From Faecalicatena faecalis (lineage in GTDB: Bacteria > Bacillota > Clostridia > Lachnospirales > Lachnospiraceae): a stretch of DNA of 64,000 bases. The DNA lies in NCBI RefSeq assembly GCF_012524165.2, contig NZ_JABACJ020000018.1, positions 1 through 64,000 on the forward strand. The letters are read 5' to 3'. The first letter of the stretch is position 1, and each line of letters starts with the position of its first letter. The notes under the pieces are model-generated. The model saw only the letters and a program-made list of their open reading frames with translations, was not told the DNA's origin and did not search any database. Of the stretch, positions 7,472 through 16,655 are shown in pieces. Position numbers and translations under genes: made by a program.

Positions 7472-10400
7472 TTAAGATATCCTCATTTCGCTGAATCTGA
7501 CAAGGAAGTCTGAAATTGCATTTTCCTGCTGACTATTACCTATTCCATGCTCTTTTATGTATTTTTTTACATTCTCTACATCCTCACGACTGAATATCCA
7601 CGTCTCCTCTGGATCTTTTTCCCCAAGAAGTGATGCTTCAATCACCGCTTTATATTCCGGATCCTGATACCAGCGTGAATTAGAATGCAGGCCGCCACTT
7701 TGATCATCTCGGCCACCTTGATTCTTTTCATAATAAGTCTGATTGATGAATCTGACATACCTCGGATCTTCTGGCTCTACGACCTCACCGTCCTCGACTA
7801 CATGTATTGCGCACTGACTGAAGGTTTCCTTTCCTTCTCCATCTGGCCCCATGCTGTCTTTTACCGCATAGGTGATTACAAGGTATCCTGACTCTTCAAA
7901 TGATTGAAAATCCTCTTCCTGAAAATCCAACAGTTCTATTTTTTCCTGTAGCTTCCCCGGATATAATTCATCATCCTCCCGGTCCGAAACCTTTATCCGT
8001 TCCTCCTTCACAGCATCCGTCAAAAGCTTCTTTGCAGTGATTGTCCCATTTTTTGCTTCCTCTAATGTAAAATATCTGTCTTCTGCCTGGATAACTGGAA
8101 ACTCATTGTATTTCACGCTCACGTTCCTTATATAGGAGGTCTCATTTCCAAAGCTGTCTGTAACATGATAGGTGATTTTGTGCACTACAGGAGAATCCTC
8201 TTCTGCCATTTGCATAAACCACGTATCCAGATGGTAATCATCAGGCATATCACCTTTCCACTGTTCTATAATCCCCTTCTTCTTTTCTCCATCCACAATT
8301 CTTCCATCTGCATATTCTATCTGCCGTATTTCGATATCCTGTGTAAGTATGCCGTCCTCCTGATCGTGCGCCTCCATATTTTGAAGCAGCATTTCCTTTG
8401 TAACCTCTGTTCCCTCATAAAATTCTAGTTCGCGATTCGATGTGATGACCGGAAATGCATCCCAGGAAGCATACAGATTCACTCCCTGTACCAGAGCCTC
8501 ACTCGAATAATCCTTTCCCTGCTGCTCTGCTGCCAACGCAAGAAGCTGTTCAAAGCTAAGTCTGCATGACTGTGTATCAGGAAACCTGACTGATTTTGCA
8601 GATTCGTCCGGTTTGGTGTTCCATCCCGCAAATACAGCGTCTTTCCCTACATATTTAGTAAATTCTGAATTCTTACGGATTGTATAACCATTATTGGCCA
8701 TACAGTTTTTCAAAGTCACATATTCTGACCGTTCTTCTCCTGGAACATTTCGGTTTCCAATATAGTTCACCTTGACTTTTGTTGCCCAAACTGCATACAA
8801 AGTAACCTTTCTATTAATAGAAGCATTGAGTTCACTTCCCGGTTGATATTCTCCTTTCTCCACATCCACATTTTCAGACCACCCACGAAATTTCAAATAA
8901 GGGGCTGACGGTACAGCAGTTGCCAGACGTATTGCTTCATACCAATATTTCTCACTATTGGACGGCATACTTTGTACATTCCCATCATAATTCTTCTGGA
9001 ATTGAATCGGATATTTTGTACTGAGCACCACATCCTTATCCGCCGCTTTTGACTGTGATATCTGGTAGTCTCCCGGCCGCAGGCAGTAACCACCGTTTGG
9101 AGTCAGACCGAATTTTTGATAGCAGGCACTTCCCATTTTATTGTCACACAGGTTTTCCGCTGTTTTTCTGCCGTTCCCATACGTATTTAGCGTCAGCATC
9201 GCGGCACACTGTGCGTTCAGCCTTCCTGTAACAGAAATAAACTTTCCAGCACATAGAAACACGTCATTTTCCGCACTTACCATCCCATTTCCACTCATAT
9301 TCATAGCGATTCCGTTATGGTAGATACCCTTTCCTGTCTTGGCTGTATTGTTTTTTAATGTTCCACCACTTAAATTCAGCTTACCTCCTGGCAGGATGCA
9401 GATTCCTCCGCCGGCATTTGACGCACGATTTCCTGTGACACTGCCTCCTGATTTCGTGAAAATCCCACTATTTAAGATTCCTCCTCCATTCGTTGCTGCA
9501 TTGGAATAGATTTCACCTCCACTGACATTTAAAGTACTTTTATTGACGATCCCACCTGCTGAATTACTGTAGATCTTACCGCCTGTAACCGAAACGGTAC
9601 CGCCATTCACTACAACCCCTGCACTTCCATTATTATGAATTATAACGGAACCGCTGATTGTCATTTGGCGTCCTTTGATATTGATTCCATCCAATTTGTT
9701 ACTATAAATATTCCCGGCATTTATTTGGATATTCGCTTTTCCATCAATATTCTCTACCCCAGATTCATTATCATGAATCGTGCCTCCTGTCATAATAAAG
9801 GTAGAGTCTCCTTCTCCGACATGAACACCACTTTTCCGATTATTGTATATTTCTCCTCCAGAAAGGCGTATTGTCTTCTCGGCCCGCACGCCATCATAGT
9901 TATTTCCATAAATTTTGCCACCATATATATTAATATTTCCCATCGTAGCAATTCCATTAGAGCCGTTTCCTGTGATCCATGCCCCATCATAGACATTTGT
10001 CGTTCCGTACGCATTCCAAACGCCATTGCCCCAAGCATTGATGAGTCTGACTCCATTTTTCAGATTCACAGTACCTCCATAGGTACTTAAAACTCCAGAG
10101 CCACCCTTACGGCAGGCATCCATTGTCAGCGTGAATCCTTCATTTCCTCCCAGCGTCCATGTGGCTGTCTTCCCCTCCGGCGTACAGATAATGCCAGCAG
10201 GTTCCATATGTGTCTCCCGGAATGAAACTTTAACATTCTGTTCTTCTGGATAAAGGGAATAGGATTTTGTCGTAACAATATGTGTAGCCTCACAATTACG
10301 AATCACATAGAGAGTCCCGCCGTTTGGCATACCGTCGAAAGCACTGTTAAAAGTCGTATAATATTTGCTGCCGACTCGCGCGACCGCATTGGTCTTTAAC

Positions 10401-12040
10401 GCCCCTCCGACAGCGCCAGGAGCTGCCGCCCCTTTTCCTGTCACTACAATCTGCAGCGCTTCTATACGTTTGGATATGTTCACTGTCCCGGCTGACTGCC
10501 CATTCTTCGCCCATCCGAGCCATCCATAGGATTCACAGTAAGCTCTGTAATATAAATCGTAACTTCCAGCATTTTGCCCTATCAGCTTCATCCTCAATGC
10601 TTCCATCCGAAGTGACTGTCCAGTCGTGCCAGTAGTAGCTCCATTACTTACCCAGCCCATCCATCCTTTGGATTGGACATGGGACTCATAGGTAATCCCT
10701 AAATTGGCATCTCCTGTTATCTTAATCTGCAGTGCTTCCATACGTTTTTGGCTTCCAGCCGTCCCCACTGATCCACCATTACTGTTCCACGCCTGCCATC
10801 CTGTTGTCTGACAAGAGGCACGGTAGGTTACCCCTGCCCCTGCTGCAGCACCTAAAACCGGTATGACATTTCCACGCATGGACTTGACAACAGCAGTCTC
10901 ATCTGCTTCATCCTCAGCATTGTTCTTGTCTATACCATAAATAGCATATAGAAAACATAATGTCTCATCGAATACCTGTTGCACTTTGGTCTCTTCTGCA
11001 TGATCCAGTTCTTCTAACAACCTTACCAGTTCCGTCAAATCATAGGCAGAATTCCGATTCCGAGATTCTATAAAATCATCAAAATCCAATATATCCGCAA
11101 TTTCTACTCCAGATATCTCTTTGAGCTCCTCCTGCTTTGGATTTAATATAACCTTCTTGAATATATGGAACGCATTTTCTTTCCATGAGTCTTCCTTCTG
11201 TCCATCTTCTGCCTGCTGCATCTTGGCATATTCATTTTCAGAATCACTGCCTTCTGTCTGTTTCCATTTTGTTTCCTCCCTTCCTTTATATTCATCTCTG
11301 GGTGTTTCCCCTTCTGTATCTTCCTGCCCGCTCCCCATCTTCTCATTTCCAGAGGCCTCGCTCTTAGAATCCTTATCGTCGGACGGACTGCTTCCTGCAA
11401 GTTCATGGTCGGGCTGACTGTTTTCTCCATACACATTACTTGTCGCTTCATTTTCCGCTGCATTCTCTTCTGCATTTTGCTCTGTCTGATTTTCTCCTTC
11501 TATTTCTTTTTCCTTTATTTTTCCATCTTCTCCATCTGCCTGTTCACAATGTTCCTGCTGTCCCTCTATATTCTTGTTTTTCTGTATAGCATGCAATCTT
11601 TTTATCAGTTCCAGGTAAAAGGCAAGGTTCTCATCTATTTCTCTCTTTTTTCCTTTTTTCTTATCAAGTGAGTCCTTATCTTGAGATATCTGCCCTCCTC
11701 GTGCTGCTTCCTCTACTATACTGTACCTATATAGAATTATCATCTGATACAATTCCGCTTCTGACAGTCCATCCAGAAAAGCTGCCCGCGTTTCCTCGTC
11801 TGTTGTCTCCAGGATTTCTTTCAAATCCTCCCGCTCCAGCAAGCCATTCACCATCTCCTGAAACTGCTCGGAGCACCACAGGCGTCTTTCCCCGTCGTCT
11901 TCATCAGAAGGCCTTTTCACTTCTCTGTCTTCCATATTATGGATACTATTTTCCTGGGCTTTCACATTCACAGGAAAACACACGGTGAAAAGTATCACTG
12001 CTGCTGTAAAGATACAAAAGCTCTTGAACTTCTTTTTCAT
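7472..12040 (-). CDS. Giant secreted surface protein with ChW repeats, beta-helix and InlB-like repeats
   Basis: The 1522-residue protein has a signal peptide ending near VNVKA (about 28). An acidic low-complexity stretch (about 150-330) and a helical part follow. Three ChW (clostridial hydrophobic, conserved Trp) repeats come next (about 400-545), with cores such as TGWQAWNSNG, KGWMGWVSNG and YGWLGWAKNG. A long stretch of short Gly/Asn-rich repeats typical of a right-handed beta-helix spans about 590-960. InlB-type B repeats (FRGWSE...LYAVW; FAGWNT...LYASW) lie at about 1010-1180, then two Ig/DUF5011-like domains. There is no LPxTG motif and no C-terminal membrane segment, so the mode of attachment is open. 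Its ATG overlaps the stop of the preceding gene (ATGA) and has GGAGG, so it is translationally coupled. It is the last gene of the Tad-like operon; an adhesin role is inferred. Confidence 0.88.
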   Translation of the reverse strand: MKKKFKSFCIFTAAVILFTVCFPVNVKAQENSIHNMEDREVKRPSDEDDGERRLWCSEQFQEMVNGLLEREDLKEILETTDEETRAAFLDGLSEAELYQMIILYRYSIVEEAARGGQISQDKDSLDKKKGKKREIDENLAFYLELIKRLHAIQKNKNIEGQQEHCEQADGEDGKIKEKEIEGENQTEQNAEENAAENEATSNVYGENSQPDHELAGSSPSDDKDSKSEASGNEKMGSGQEDTEGETPRDEYKGREETKWKQTEGSDSENEYAKMQQAEDGQKEDSWKENAFHIFKKVILNPKQEELKEISGVEIADILDFDDFIESRNRNSAYDLTELVRLLEELDHAEETKVQQVFDETLCFLYAIYGIDKNNAEDEADETAVVKSMRGNVIPVLGAAAGAGVTYRASCQTTGWQAWNSNGGSVGTAGSQKRMEALQIKITGDANLGITYESHVQSKGWMGWVSNGATTGTTGQSLRMEALRMKLIGQNAGSYDLYYRAYCESYGWLGWAKNGQSAGTVNISKRIEALQIVVTGKGAAAPGAVGGALKTNAVARVGSKYYTTFNSAFDGMPNGGTLYVIRNCEATHIVTTKSYSLYPEEQNVKVSFRETHMEPAGIICTPEGKTATWTLGGNEGFTLTMDACRKGGSGVLSTYGGTVNLKNGVRLINAWGNGVWNAYGTTNVYDGAWITGNGSNGIATMGNINIYGGKIYGNNYDGVRAEKTIRLSGGEIYNNRKSGVHVGEGDSTFIMTGGTIHDNESGVENIDGKANIQINAGNIYSNKLDGINIKGRQMTISGSVIIHNNGSAGVVVNGGTVSVTGGKIYSNSAGGIVNKSTLNVSGGEIYSNAATNGGGILNSGIFTKSGGSVTGNRASNAGGGICILPGGKLNLSGGTLKNNTAKTGKGIYHNGIAMNMSGNGMVSAENDVFLCAGKFISVTGRLNAQCAAMLTLNTYGNGRKTAENLCDNKMGSACYQKFGLTPNGGYCLRPGDYQISQSKAADKDVVLSTKYPIQFQKNYDGNVQSMPSNSEKYWYEAIRLATAVPSAPYLKFRGWSENVDVEKGEYQPGSELNASINRKVTLYAVWATKVKVNYIGNRNVPGEERSEYVTLKNCMANNGYTIRKNSEFTKYVGKDAVFAGWNTKPDESAKSVRFPDTQSCRLSFEQLLALAAEQQGKDYSSEALVQGVNLYASWDAFPVITSNRELEFYEGTEVTKEMLLQNMEAHDQEDGILTQDIEIRQIEYADGRIVDGEKKKGIIEQWKGDMPDDYHLDTWFMQMAEEDSPVVHKITYHVTDSFGNETSYIRNVSVKYNEFPVIQAEDRYFTLEEAKNGTITAKKLLTDAVKEERIKVSDREDDELYPGKLQEKIELLDFQEEDFQSFEESGYLVITYAVKDSMGPDGEGKETFSQCAIHVVEDGEVVEPEDPRYVRFINQTYYEKNQGGRDDQSGGLHSNSRWYQDPEYKAVIEASLLGEKDPEETWIFSREDVENVKKYIKEHGIGNSQQENAISDFLVRFSEMRIS

Positions 12041-12714
12041 AGCCGTTCCTCCTGCTTATATACTGCCTGGAATTTTATTTCCTCTCTGACACAAATTGTA
12101 TTGATATTCTCTATTCCATATAGAACGCCCATTCCATTGACCGGTTCTACCATCCTCCAGCCACAGAAAACATACCCTTCTTTCTTCAATTCCGCTCTTG
12201 GAAGTACTGCTGCTGTCAGATGATCTCCTCCGTGCACACTTACTTGTTTCAGCACATATTCCTGTTCCTCACTGTCTACATGTTCCTTACTCTGAGCAAG
12301 AAAAGAAACTGGATAAAAAACATCCTCCTCTTCTTTTTGGTCTTCCAGTATCACCGTCTTATGTGAAGACACACTGCCATATCCGATGACCTGTTTGTAT
12401 CTCTCTGACACCCTGACATCTAAAAGACCCTTTTCTACATCAACGTCCAGGATATCTATCGTGTATTTCGAGTCACTGGACATCTTCATTAAAAAGCCCT
12501 GGATAAAATCTGCCGTAAATTCTTTTGTACCATTCTCCTTTTCTATATGATAGACCGGATTAACTGTCAGTATTTTCATTGACTGCTCCATCGCTGCCCC
12601 CAGACTATTATCCAGTTCGTTCTGCCGGGCCGTCCTGTTCTCTGACGTTTGAATGGCAACTCCCGAAAATATCAGGATGATTACCATAAAAAAGCCAATG
12701 ACAGCATTTTTCAT
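12037..12714 (-). CDS. Membrane-anchored pseudopilin-like protein with InlB-like C-terminus
   Basis: This is not a protein of a known named family. The 225-residue product begins MKNAVIGFFMVIILIFSG, one hydrophobic helix at the very N-terminus with no preceding leader, as in TadE/TadF-like pseudopilins. The rest is predicted outside the membrane. The C-terminal part (YVFCGWR ... IKFQAVYK) resembles the InlB B-repeat edge also seen in the giant protein encoded next, which suggests the two interact or share an origin. The ATG at 12714 has AAGGG 6 nt upstream; an earlier in-frame start lacks a site. Its stop overlaps the next start by 4 nt. Function is inferred from the neighbourhood only. Confidence 0.7.
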   Translation of the reverse strand: MKNAVIGFFMVIILIFSGVAIQTSENRTARQNELDNSLGAAMEQSMKILTVNPVYHIEKENGTKEFTADFIQGFLMKMSSDSKYTIDILDVDVEKGLLDVRVSERYKQVIGYGSVSSHKTVILEDQKEEEDVFYPVSFLAQSKEHVDSEEQEYVLKQVSVHGGDHLTAAVLPRAELKKEGYVFCGWRMVEPVNGMGVLYGIENINTICVREEIKFQAVYKQEERL

Positions 12715-12745
12715 ATATTCCCTTCTCCTTCCTGTTCTTGACAGG

Positions 12746-13078
12746 CTATCTCGCATAGCCTACAATTTCATGCTCCAGGAACAGATCCAGGATAGGAATG
12801 GTGTAATTATAATTCAATGTTATTTTGGCATACTTTCCGCTTTCTGAGCTGATCAAGGGTTCAATCGCCAAGCTGGTATATCCATTATCTACTGCCTTCT
12901 CTTTGCAGCTTTGAATGACCGCCTCTGAGAAATCTCCTGCCTCCACTTCTGCCATCACAGCGGAATGATAATTCTGTGCCTTCTGCGTATTTAAAGATGC
13001 TGTTATATATGCCGTACTAAGCACTGCCATAAAGGCAATCATAATCATTCCGATCATCGTCTCAACCGCGCCTTTCAT
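12746..13078 (-). CDS. TadE-like minor pilin
   Basis: The 110-residue protein starts MKGAVETMIGMIMIAFMAV, a leaderless hydrophobic N-terminal helix with Glu6, followed by a small domain ending EHEIVGYAR. TadE-like proteins are minor pilins of Tad systems and are inserted in the membrane with the same geometry. The ATG at 13078 follows GGAGG closely. An earlier in-frame start would fuse 41 residues that overlap the previous gene and have no pilin character. It lies in a row of same-strand genes with gaps of 11-31 nt, consistent with one operon. Confidence 0.7.
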   Translation of the reverse strand: MKGAVETMIGMIMIAFMAVLSTAYITASLNTQKAQNYHSAVMAEVEAGDFSEAVIQSCKEKAVDNGYTSLAIEPLISSESGKYAKITLNYNYTIPILDLFLEHEIVGYAR

Positions 13079-13089
13079 CCTTCCTCCTT

Positions 13090-13563
13090 TTAGTCCACAA
13101 TAAAACGGTATGTCTTTTCCCTGGCCTTCAAACTGCCAAGATACGTTTCCTCTGCCCTGTATATGACCTGATATGTTCCTTTTTGATTCGGAAGGAAACA
13201 CTTAGCGTCAGTTGCAGATGTGATATCTTTTCCAGCCGGATTTATAATTTTAACAATAGAAAGGGAAACCTTTTCTCCATCCGCATTTTCTGCTCTGATT
13301 TGAAATCTCCCCGTATCCAGCAGATTATACTGTGTCCCCCTTTTTAGCTTCTCTGTGCGAACAGACAGATCTGGAACTTTCCTTGATGCGATCGCTTCTG
13401 CTGTCTCAAAGGCATCCTCATGTCCGACCTGTTCCACAGGCTTTGCCTGGGCGAGGAGTCCAAGGAAACCATGGTCTGATCTTCCGAACAAGAACAGTAC
13501 CATGCCACAGAGGATGACAGCCAAAAGAATCACCTTCCCATACTCACCTAGCATAACCTTCAA
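13090..13563 (-). CDS. Small membrane protein with pilin-like N-terminus
   Basis: The 157-residue protein starts MKVMLGEYGKVILLAVIL. It has one N-terminal membrane helix and an extracytoplasmic domain of about 125 residues that looks beta-rich (for example GTYQVIYRAEETY). The TTG at 13563 was chosen because GGAGG lies 8 nt upstream and because this start places Glu7-Tyr8-Gly9 exactly where the neighbouring pilin-like proteins have them. An ATG three codons later is the alternative. It may be a minor or tip subunit of the Tad-like pilus; that is inferred from position and N-terminus. Confidence 0.65.
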   Translation of the reverse strand: MKVMLGEYGKVILLAVILCGMVLFLFGRSDHGFLGLLAQAKPVEQVGHEDAFETAEAIASRKVPDLSVRTEKLKRGTQYNLLDTGRFQIRAENADGEKVSLSIVKIINPAGKDITSATDAKCFLPNQKGTYQVIYRAEETYLGSLKAREKTYRFIVD

Positions 13564-13590
13564 ACCCTTTGCCTCCCTTCCTTCTTCTTT

Positions 13591-13758
13591 TTATCCACTG
13601 CACATGGAACCTATACTTTCTGCAAAAATCTTTGCCAGCTGATATAAACCGCCATTCCCATCCAACATCTCTGTCATGATTCCCAGGAATAACAGCCCCA
13701 TAAAACAGGCCAAAATAATACCGCCATATTCTTCTATAAATTCCTTTATAAGTACCAC
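13591..13758 (-). CDS. Flp-like pilin candidate, 55 residues
   Basis: The GTG-initiated frame encodes 55 residues beginning VVLIKEFIEEYGGIILAC. An EEYGG motif is followed by a hydrophobic helix and a short tail with two cysteines in all. AAGGA lies 6 nt before the GTG at 13758. Three other small proteins of this locus share the E-Y-G motif next to the helix, which is the main reason to accept this frame over an overlapping longer one on the same strand. Flp pilins normally have a leader cut after Gly, with Glu at +5; no such leader is visible here. Confidence 0.6.
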   Translation of the reverse strand: MVLIKEFIEEYGGIILACFMGLLFLGIMTEMLDGNGGLYQLAKIFAESIGSMCSG

Positions 13759-13915
13759 TTCCCATCCTTGTATCCCATATCATCTATTCCTCTTTTATCT
13801 GTATCCGGCTCCGGGAACACCCCTATTACTATCTATGCCCCCAGCCCCAGACATCCTATCCTTTTACTGCTGTTTTCCTGAACTTTTGTTACTGCCTCTT
13901 GCACTATCAGAAGCT

Positions 13916-14029
13916 TTACATTCTCGTCTCGCACATCAGACGCAGAATCTCCCATAAGCCTGACATTACTGCATAGCCGGTCAGTGAAATAGCAATAATC
14001 CCTCCATATTCCTCAATAAATTCTTTCAC
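13916..14029 (-). CDS. Very short Flp-like pilin candidate, 37 residues
   Basis: GTG at 14029 is preceded by AGGAGG at good spacing and opens a 37-residue frame beginning MKEFIEEYGGIIAIS. The first 12 residues are nearly identical to those of the 55-residue neighbour after its first three residues, and the helix then runs to a short charged end (MCETRM). Its length is below the usual Flp pilin size (about 50-60), so it may be a decayed duplicate or a distinct short subunit. The 157 nt between it and the next pilin contain no convincing gene. Confidence 0.5.
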   Translation of the reverse strand: MKEFIEEYGGIIAISLTGYAVMSGLWEILRLMCETRM

Positions 14030-14043
14030 GTATCTCCCTCCTC

Positions 14044-15549
14044 TTAAGCCACATTATTAACTGCCGATAAGATATAAACGACAACCAATGCCAGATCTGC
14101 CAGCATCTTTATTACACCTGTAATCATGGGAAGCAGAATTAGGAAGCTCACTCCAGCAATCTCATCTTCTGCCCTGAGCCTCTCTGCTTTATCGGTCATG
14201 GCCGCATTCCTTTCTACCAACGGACTAATCTGTCCCCCGATATCGGCCGCACCGAACTCTGCCATAGAGTATAAGACCTTCATCGCCGATGTAACATCCG
14301 GTAGTCGTACCGGATTCATAAAACTAAGATATGGCTGTACAGAATCCGGTTCCCTTTCCACTGCCTCCAAAAGTCCGCCTAATTCTTCTTTCAGAATCTC
14401 CGGTGCACCCTCCACAGATTTGGCCAAGGATACATGCACATTATCCGTCTGAAGTTTCAGAGACATACTAAGGAGCCATTGTGGAAATGCCTTTTCCACA
14501 GCTCTCGTCAGATGCTTCATCGATACCTTATATCTGCGTGCCGGCTGAGTTCCAATCAAAACAGCAAAGATTAAGATAAGACCTGCTGCTCCCATATTTC
14601 CTTTCAGGCAGAAAAATAGGATGAATGGCATCAAAATCACCACTGCATACATACCTTTCCGTCTGTCCCTATCTAATTCCCCATGCATAACATATTCATA
14701 CTGCCTTCTCACCTCTTCATATTCCATGCCCTCCTCGCCCAGAATCAGACTTTTAGAAAGTTTTCTCTGGGCAGCATACCAAATCAGCAGATTCAACAGA
14801 ATTGTCAATGTTGTGACGATCTGGGATATCACATTCTCAGTAATGGAAAATTCCTTAGGAAGCATGAATACTGTCATTCCACAGATTAAAAATGATAAAC
14901 CGATTCCAATCGTAATCTTCACCTTGACGTTCTTCTTTTCCCTTTGCAGCTCGTACACTCTGTCAATCCATAATTTCCTGTCATGAAGCAGGATATCTGC
15001 AGAGGCATTGAAATCACCGCCCACTTCCTCCGCTTCAATCAAAAAATCATGTATCTTGTACAGCCTGGCACAACCATATTCCTGCTCAATAAAGGCAAAT
15101 GCTTCTCTGTATAAATGTACATTTGCATCAGCGCTGCGGATATACTCCACTGCAGCCAATATCGCATCATGCAGCCTGCTTTCCCCTTTCTTGAACAGAA
15201 CAAGTGTATCCTCGAGTGCTGTTAATATCTTGGCACGCCTTTTAAAAGAATATAGAATCTGCTCCATATACGCTGTGATATCCTCAAATCTTTTCTGCTC
15301 ATACATATTCCGGTATTCCATGGGGAAGATGCCCGGGACAAAGCAGGCTGTTACCAGACATACGATTATGATACACGGTGTCTTTAGCCTGAACACATAT
15401 GCCATTGCTGCAATCCCTCCTGATATTCCCAGAAAGTAACCTACATATTTCTTTAAGGAAAAATGGTAACCAAGTTTATGAATCTCTTGTTTTACACATC
15501 TGGGATCTAAGTATCGGATTCCTTTTTTCTTTCTTCCACCTCTATTCAT
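14044..15549 (-). CDS. Tad platform protein, TadB/TadC-type (type II secretion F domain)
   Basis: The 501-residue inner-membrane protein is the platform on which the ATPase acts to assemble pilins. A hydrophobic N-terminal pair of helices (about 35-75) is followed by a cytoplasmic helical region containing the T2SSF signature (IEAEEVGGDFNASADILL), two helices, a second cytoplasmic part with a similar helix bundle (LADVTS..., AEFGAADIGGQISPL), and terminal helices. Tad systems usually encode TadB and TadC as two proteins of about 300 residues; one polypeptide here appears to cover both halves. The ATG at 15549 has GGAGG 5 nt upstream. It follows the ATPase gene by 27 nt. Confidence 0.85.
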   Translation of the reverse strand: MNRGGRKKKGIRYLDPRCVKQEIHKLGYHFSLKKYVGYFLGISGGIAAMAYVFRLKTPCIIIVCLVTACFVPGIFPMEYRNMYEQKRFEDITAYMEQILYSFKRRAKILTALEDTLVLFKKGESRLHDAILAAVEYIRSADANVHLYREAFAFIEQEYGCARLYKIHDFLIEAEEVGGDFNASADILLHDRKLWIDRVYELQREKKNVKVKITIGIGLSFLICGMTVFMLPKEFSITENVISQIVTTLTILLNLLIWYAAQRKLSKSLILGEEGMEYEEVRRQYEYVMHGELDRDRRKGMYAVVILMPFILFFCLKGNMGAAGLILIFAVLIGTQPARRYKVSMKHLTRAVEKAFPQWLLSMSLKLQTDNVHVSLAKSVEGAPEILKEELGGLLEAVEREPDSVQPYLSFMNPVRLPDVTSAMKVLYSMAEFGAADIGGQISPLVERNAAMTDKAERLRAEDEIAGVSFLILLPMITGVIKMLADLALVVVYILSAVNNVA

Positions 15550-15576
15550 TCCGTCCTCCATAAAGCGCCATTATTC

Positions 15577-16635
15577 CTACTCCCTGTTCCTATGTTTCAT
15601 ACCTCCAAAAGGATTTCCTATATTCTCCAGCCTGAATTTCTTCTTAAGATTAGCTGGTATCTCCTGTGAAACAAACCTGCCGCCTTCTGCAATCAACTGC
15701 ATTATATTCGATTCATCTACACGGTCGAACAGACAGATCTGGTCGATATATCTGACCACTTCTCTCCTGTCAGTCACCCTCTTCCTGAGAAGGACTCCTA
15801 CGTTCAAAAAACTGTAAATATCGTTTTCCAGCCGGGAAGCTGCATAACTGTCCTGCATCATATTCTGGATTCTGTCCGGTATCTTCCTCGTATCATCCGT
15901 GTGCAGAGTAGTCAGCCCATGAAGTCCGGTAGAAAAACACTCCAGTAAGTATTTCACCTCCATTGACCGAGCTTCCGAAAGCAGCACCCACTGCGGATTT
16001 TGTCTCAACGCTGTCTTAATCGCCTTCGTATAAGAGAACAACTCATCATCCACCTTTAACTCCACGCAGTTCGATCCTGGATTGATCTCCCGATAATGAA
16101 TCTCCAGGTTATCCTCTATCGTCATGACCTTTTCCTCTTTCGGAATATACTGTGTCAAGAATTTTAATAATTCTGTTTTTCCAGCACCCGGGCGCCCGCA
16201 GAAGACCATATTCATTCTGGCTCTCATGCAGGAGATCAAAAACTCCAGCACCTCCTTAGAACAATACTGCTCCCGAAGCATCCTTTCTTCTGTCAGTCTC
16301 ATCACTGCAGGAGTCTTGCGAATGGATATCGCATATCCGGTATTCGTCGCACTTGGATGAATAATAGAAATACGCAATACATCCGTCTCTGCCTCCAGCA
16401 CATTATTGAACTTATTAATCTGTTCACTGACCACATTGGAAACTCTGATACTGAACTGATTCACAAACTCCTCTGATAATTGAACCGGTACTTTATAAAT
16501 GCCTCGTTTTAAATGCTCTACCCAGACATCTGCCCCATTATAGTTAATGTCAGTGATCTCATCATCCATTACATACCGAAGCAGAGGCCCAAAACTTTCT
16601 TCCTTTAAATTCCACGCATCCTTTGCAACCTTCAC
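15577..16635 (-). CDS. cpaF: Tad pilus assembly ATPase, CpaF/TadA family
   Basis: CpaF-type ATPases are hexameric motors that power pilin assembly from the cytoplasm. The 352-residue protein has an N-terminal domain (DITDINYNG-like), a Walker A loop GRPGAGKTE at about 147-155, an Asp box MTIEDNLEI (171-179), a Walker B region WVLLSEARSMEV (about 216-227, where most relatives have GExR), and a His box TLHTDD (243-248). It starts with GTG at 16635, with GGGGGA 6 nt upstream. It lacks the long N-terminal extension of some CpaF proteins. The gene lies between a pilin-like gene and the platform gene. Confidence 0.9.
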   Translation of the reverse strand: MKVAKDAWNLKEESFGPLLRYVMDDEITDINYNGADVWVEHLKRGIYKVPVQLSEEFVNQFSIRVSNVVSEQINKFNNVLEAETDVLRISIIHPSATNTGYAISIRKTPAVMRLTEERMLREQYCSKEVLEFLISCMRARMNMVFCGRPGAGKTELLKFLTQYIPKEEKVMTIEDNLEIHYREINPGSNCVELKVDDELFSYTKAIKTALRQNPQWVLLSEARSMEVKYLLECFSTGLHGLTTLHTDDTRKIPDRIQNMMQDSYAASRLENDIYSFLNVGVLLRKRVTDRREVVRYIDQICLFDRVDESNIMQLIAEGGRFVSQEIPANLKKKFRLENIGNPFGGMKHRNRE

Positions 16636-16655
16636 CTGTCATCCCCCGTCATCCG

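Noticed and set aside
13544..13783. A 79-codon frame overlapping the 55-residue pilin-like gene on the same strand
   Set aside because: Composition is unlike a membrane or pilin protein, and the competing frame carries the EEYGG motif shared with three neighbours and its own ribosome binding site.
13804..13863. A possible 18-residue frame with a fair ribosome binding site between the two small pilin-like genes
   Set aside because: Too short and glycine-rich, with no similarity to the neighbours; not enough to call a gene.
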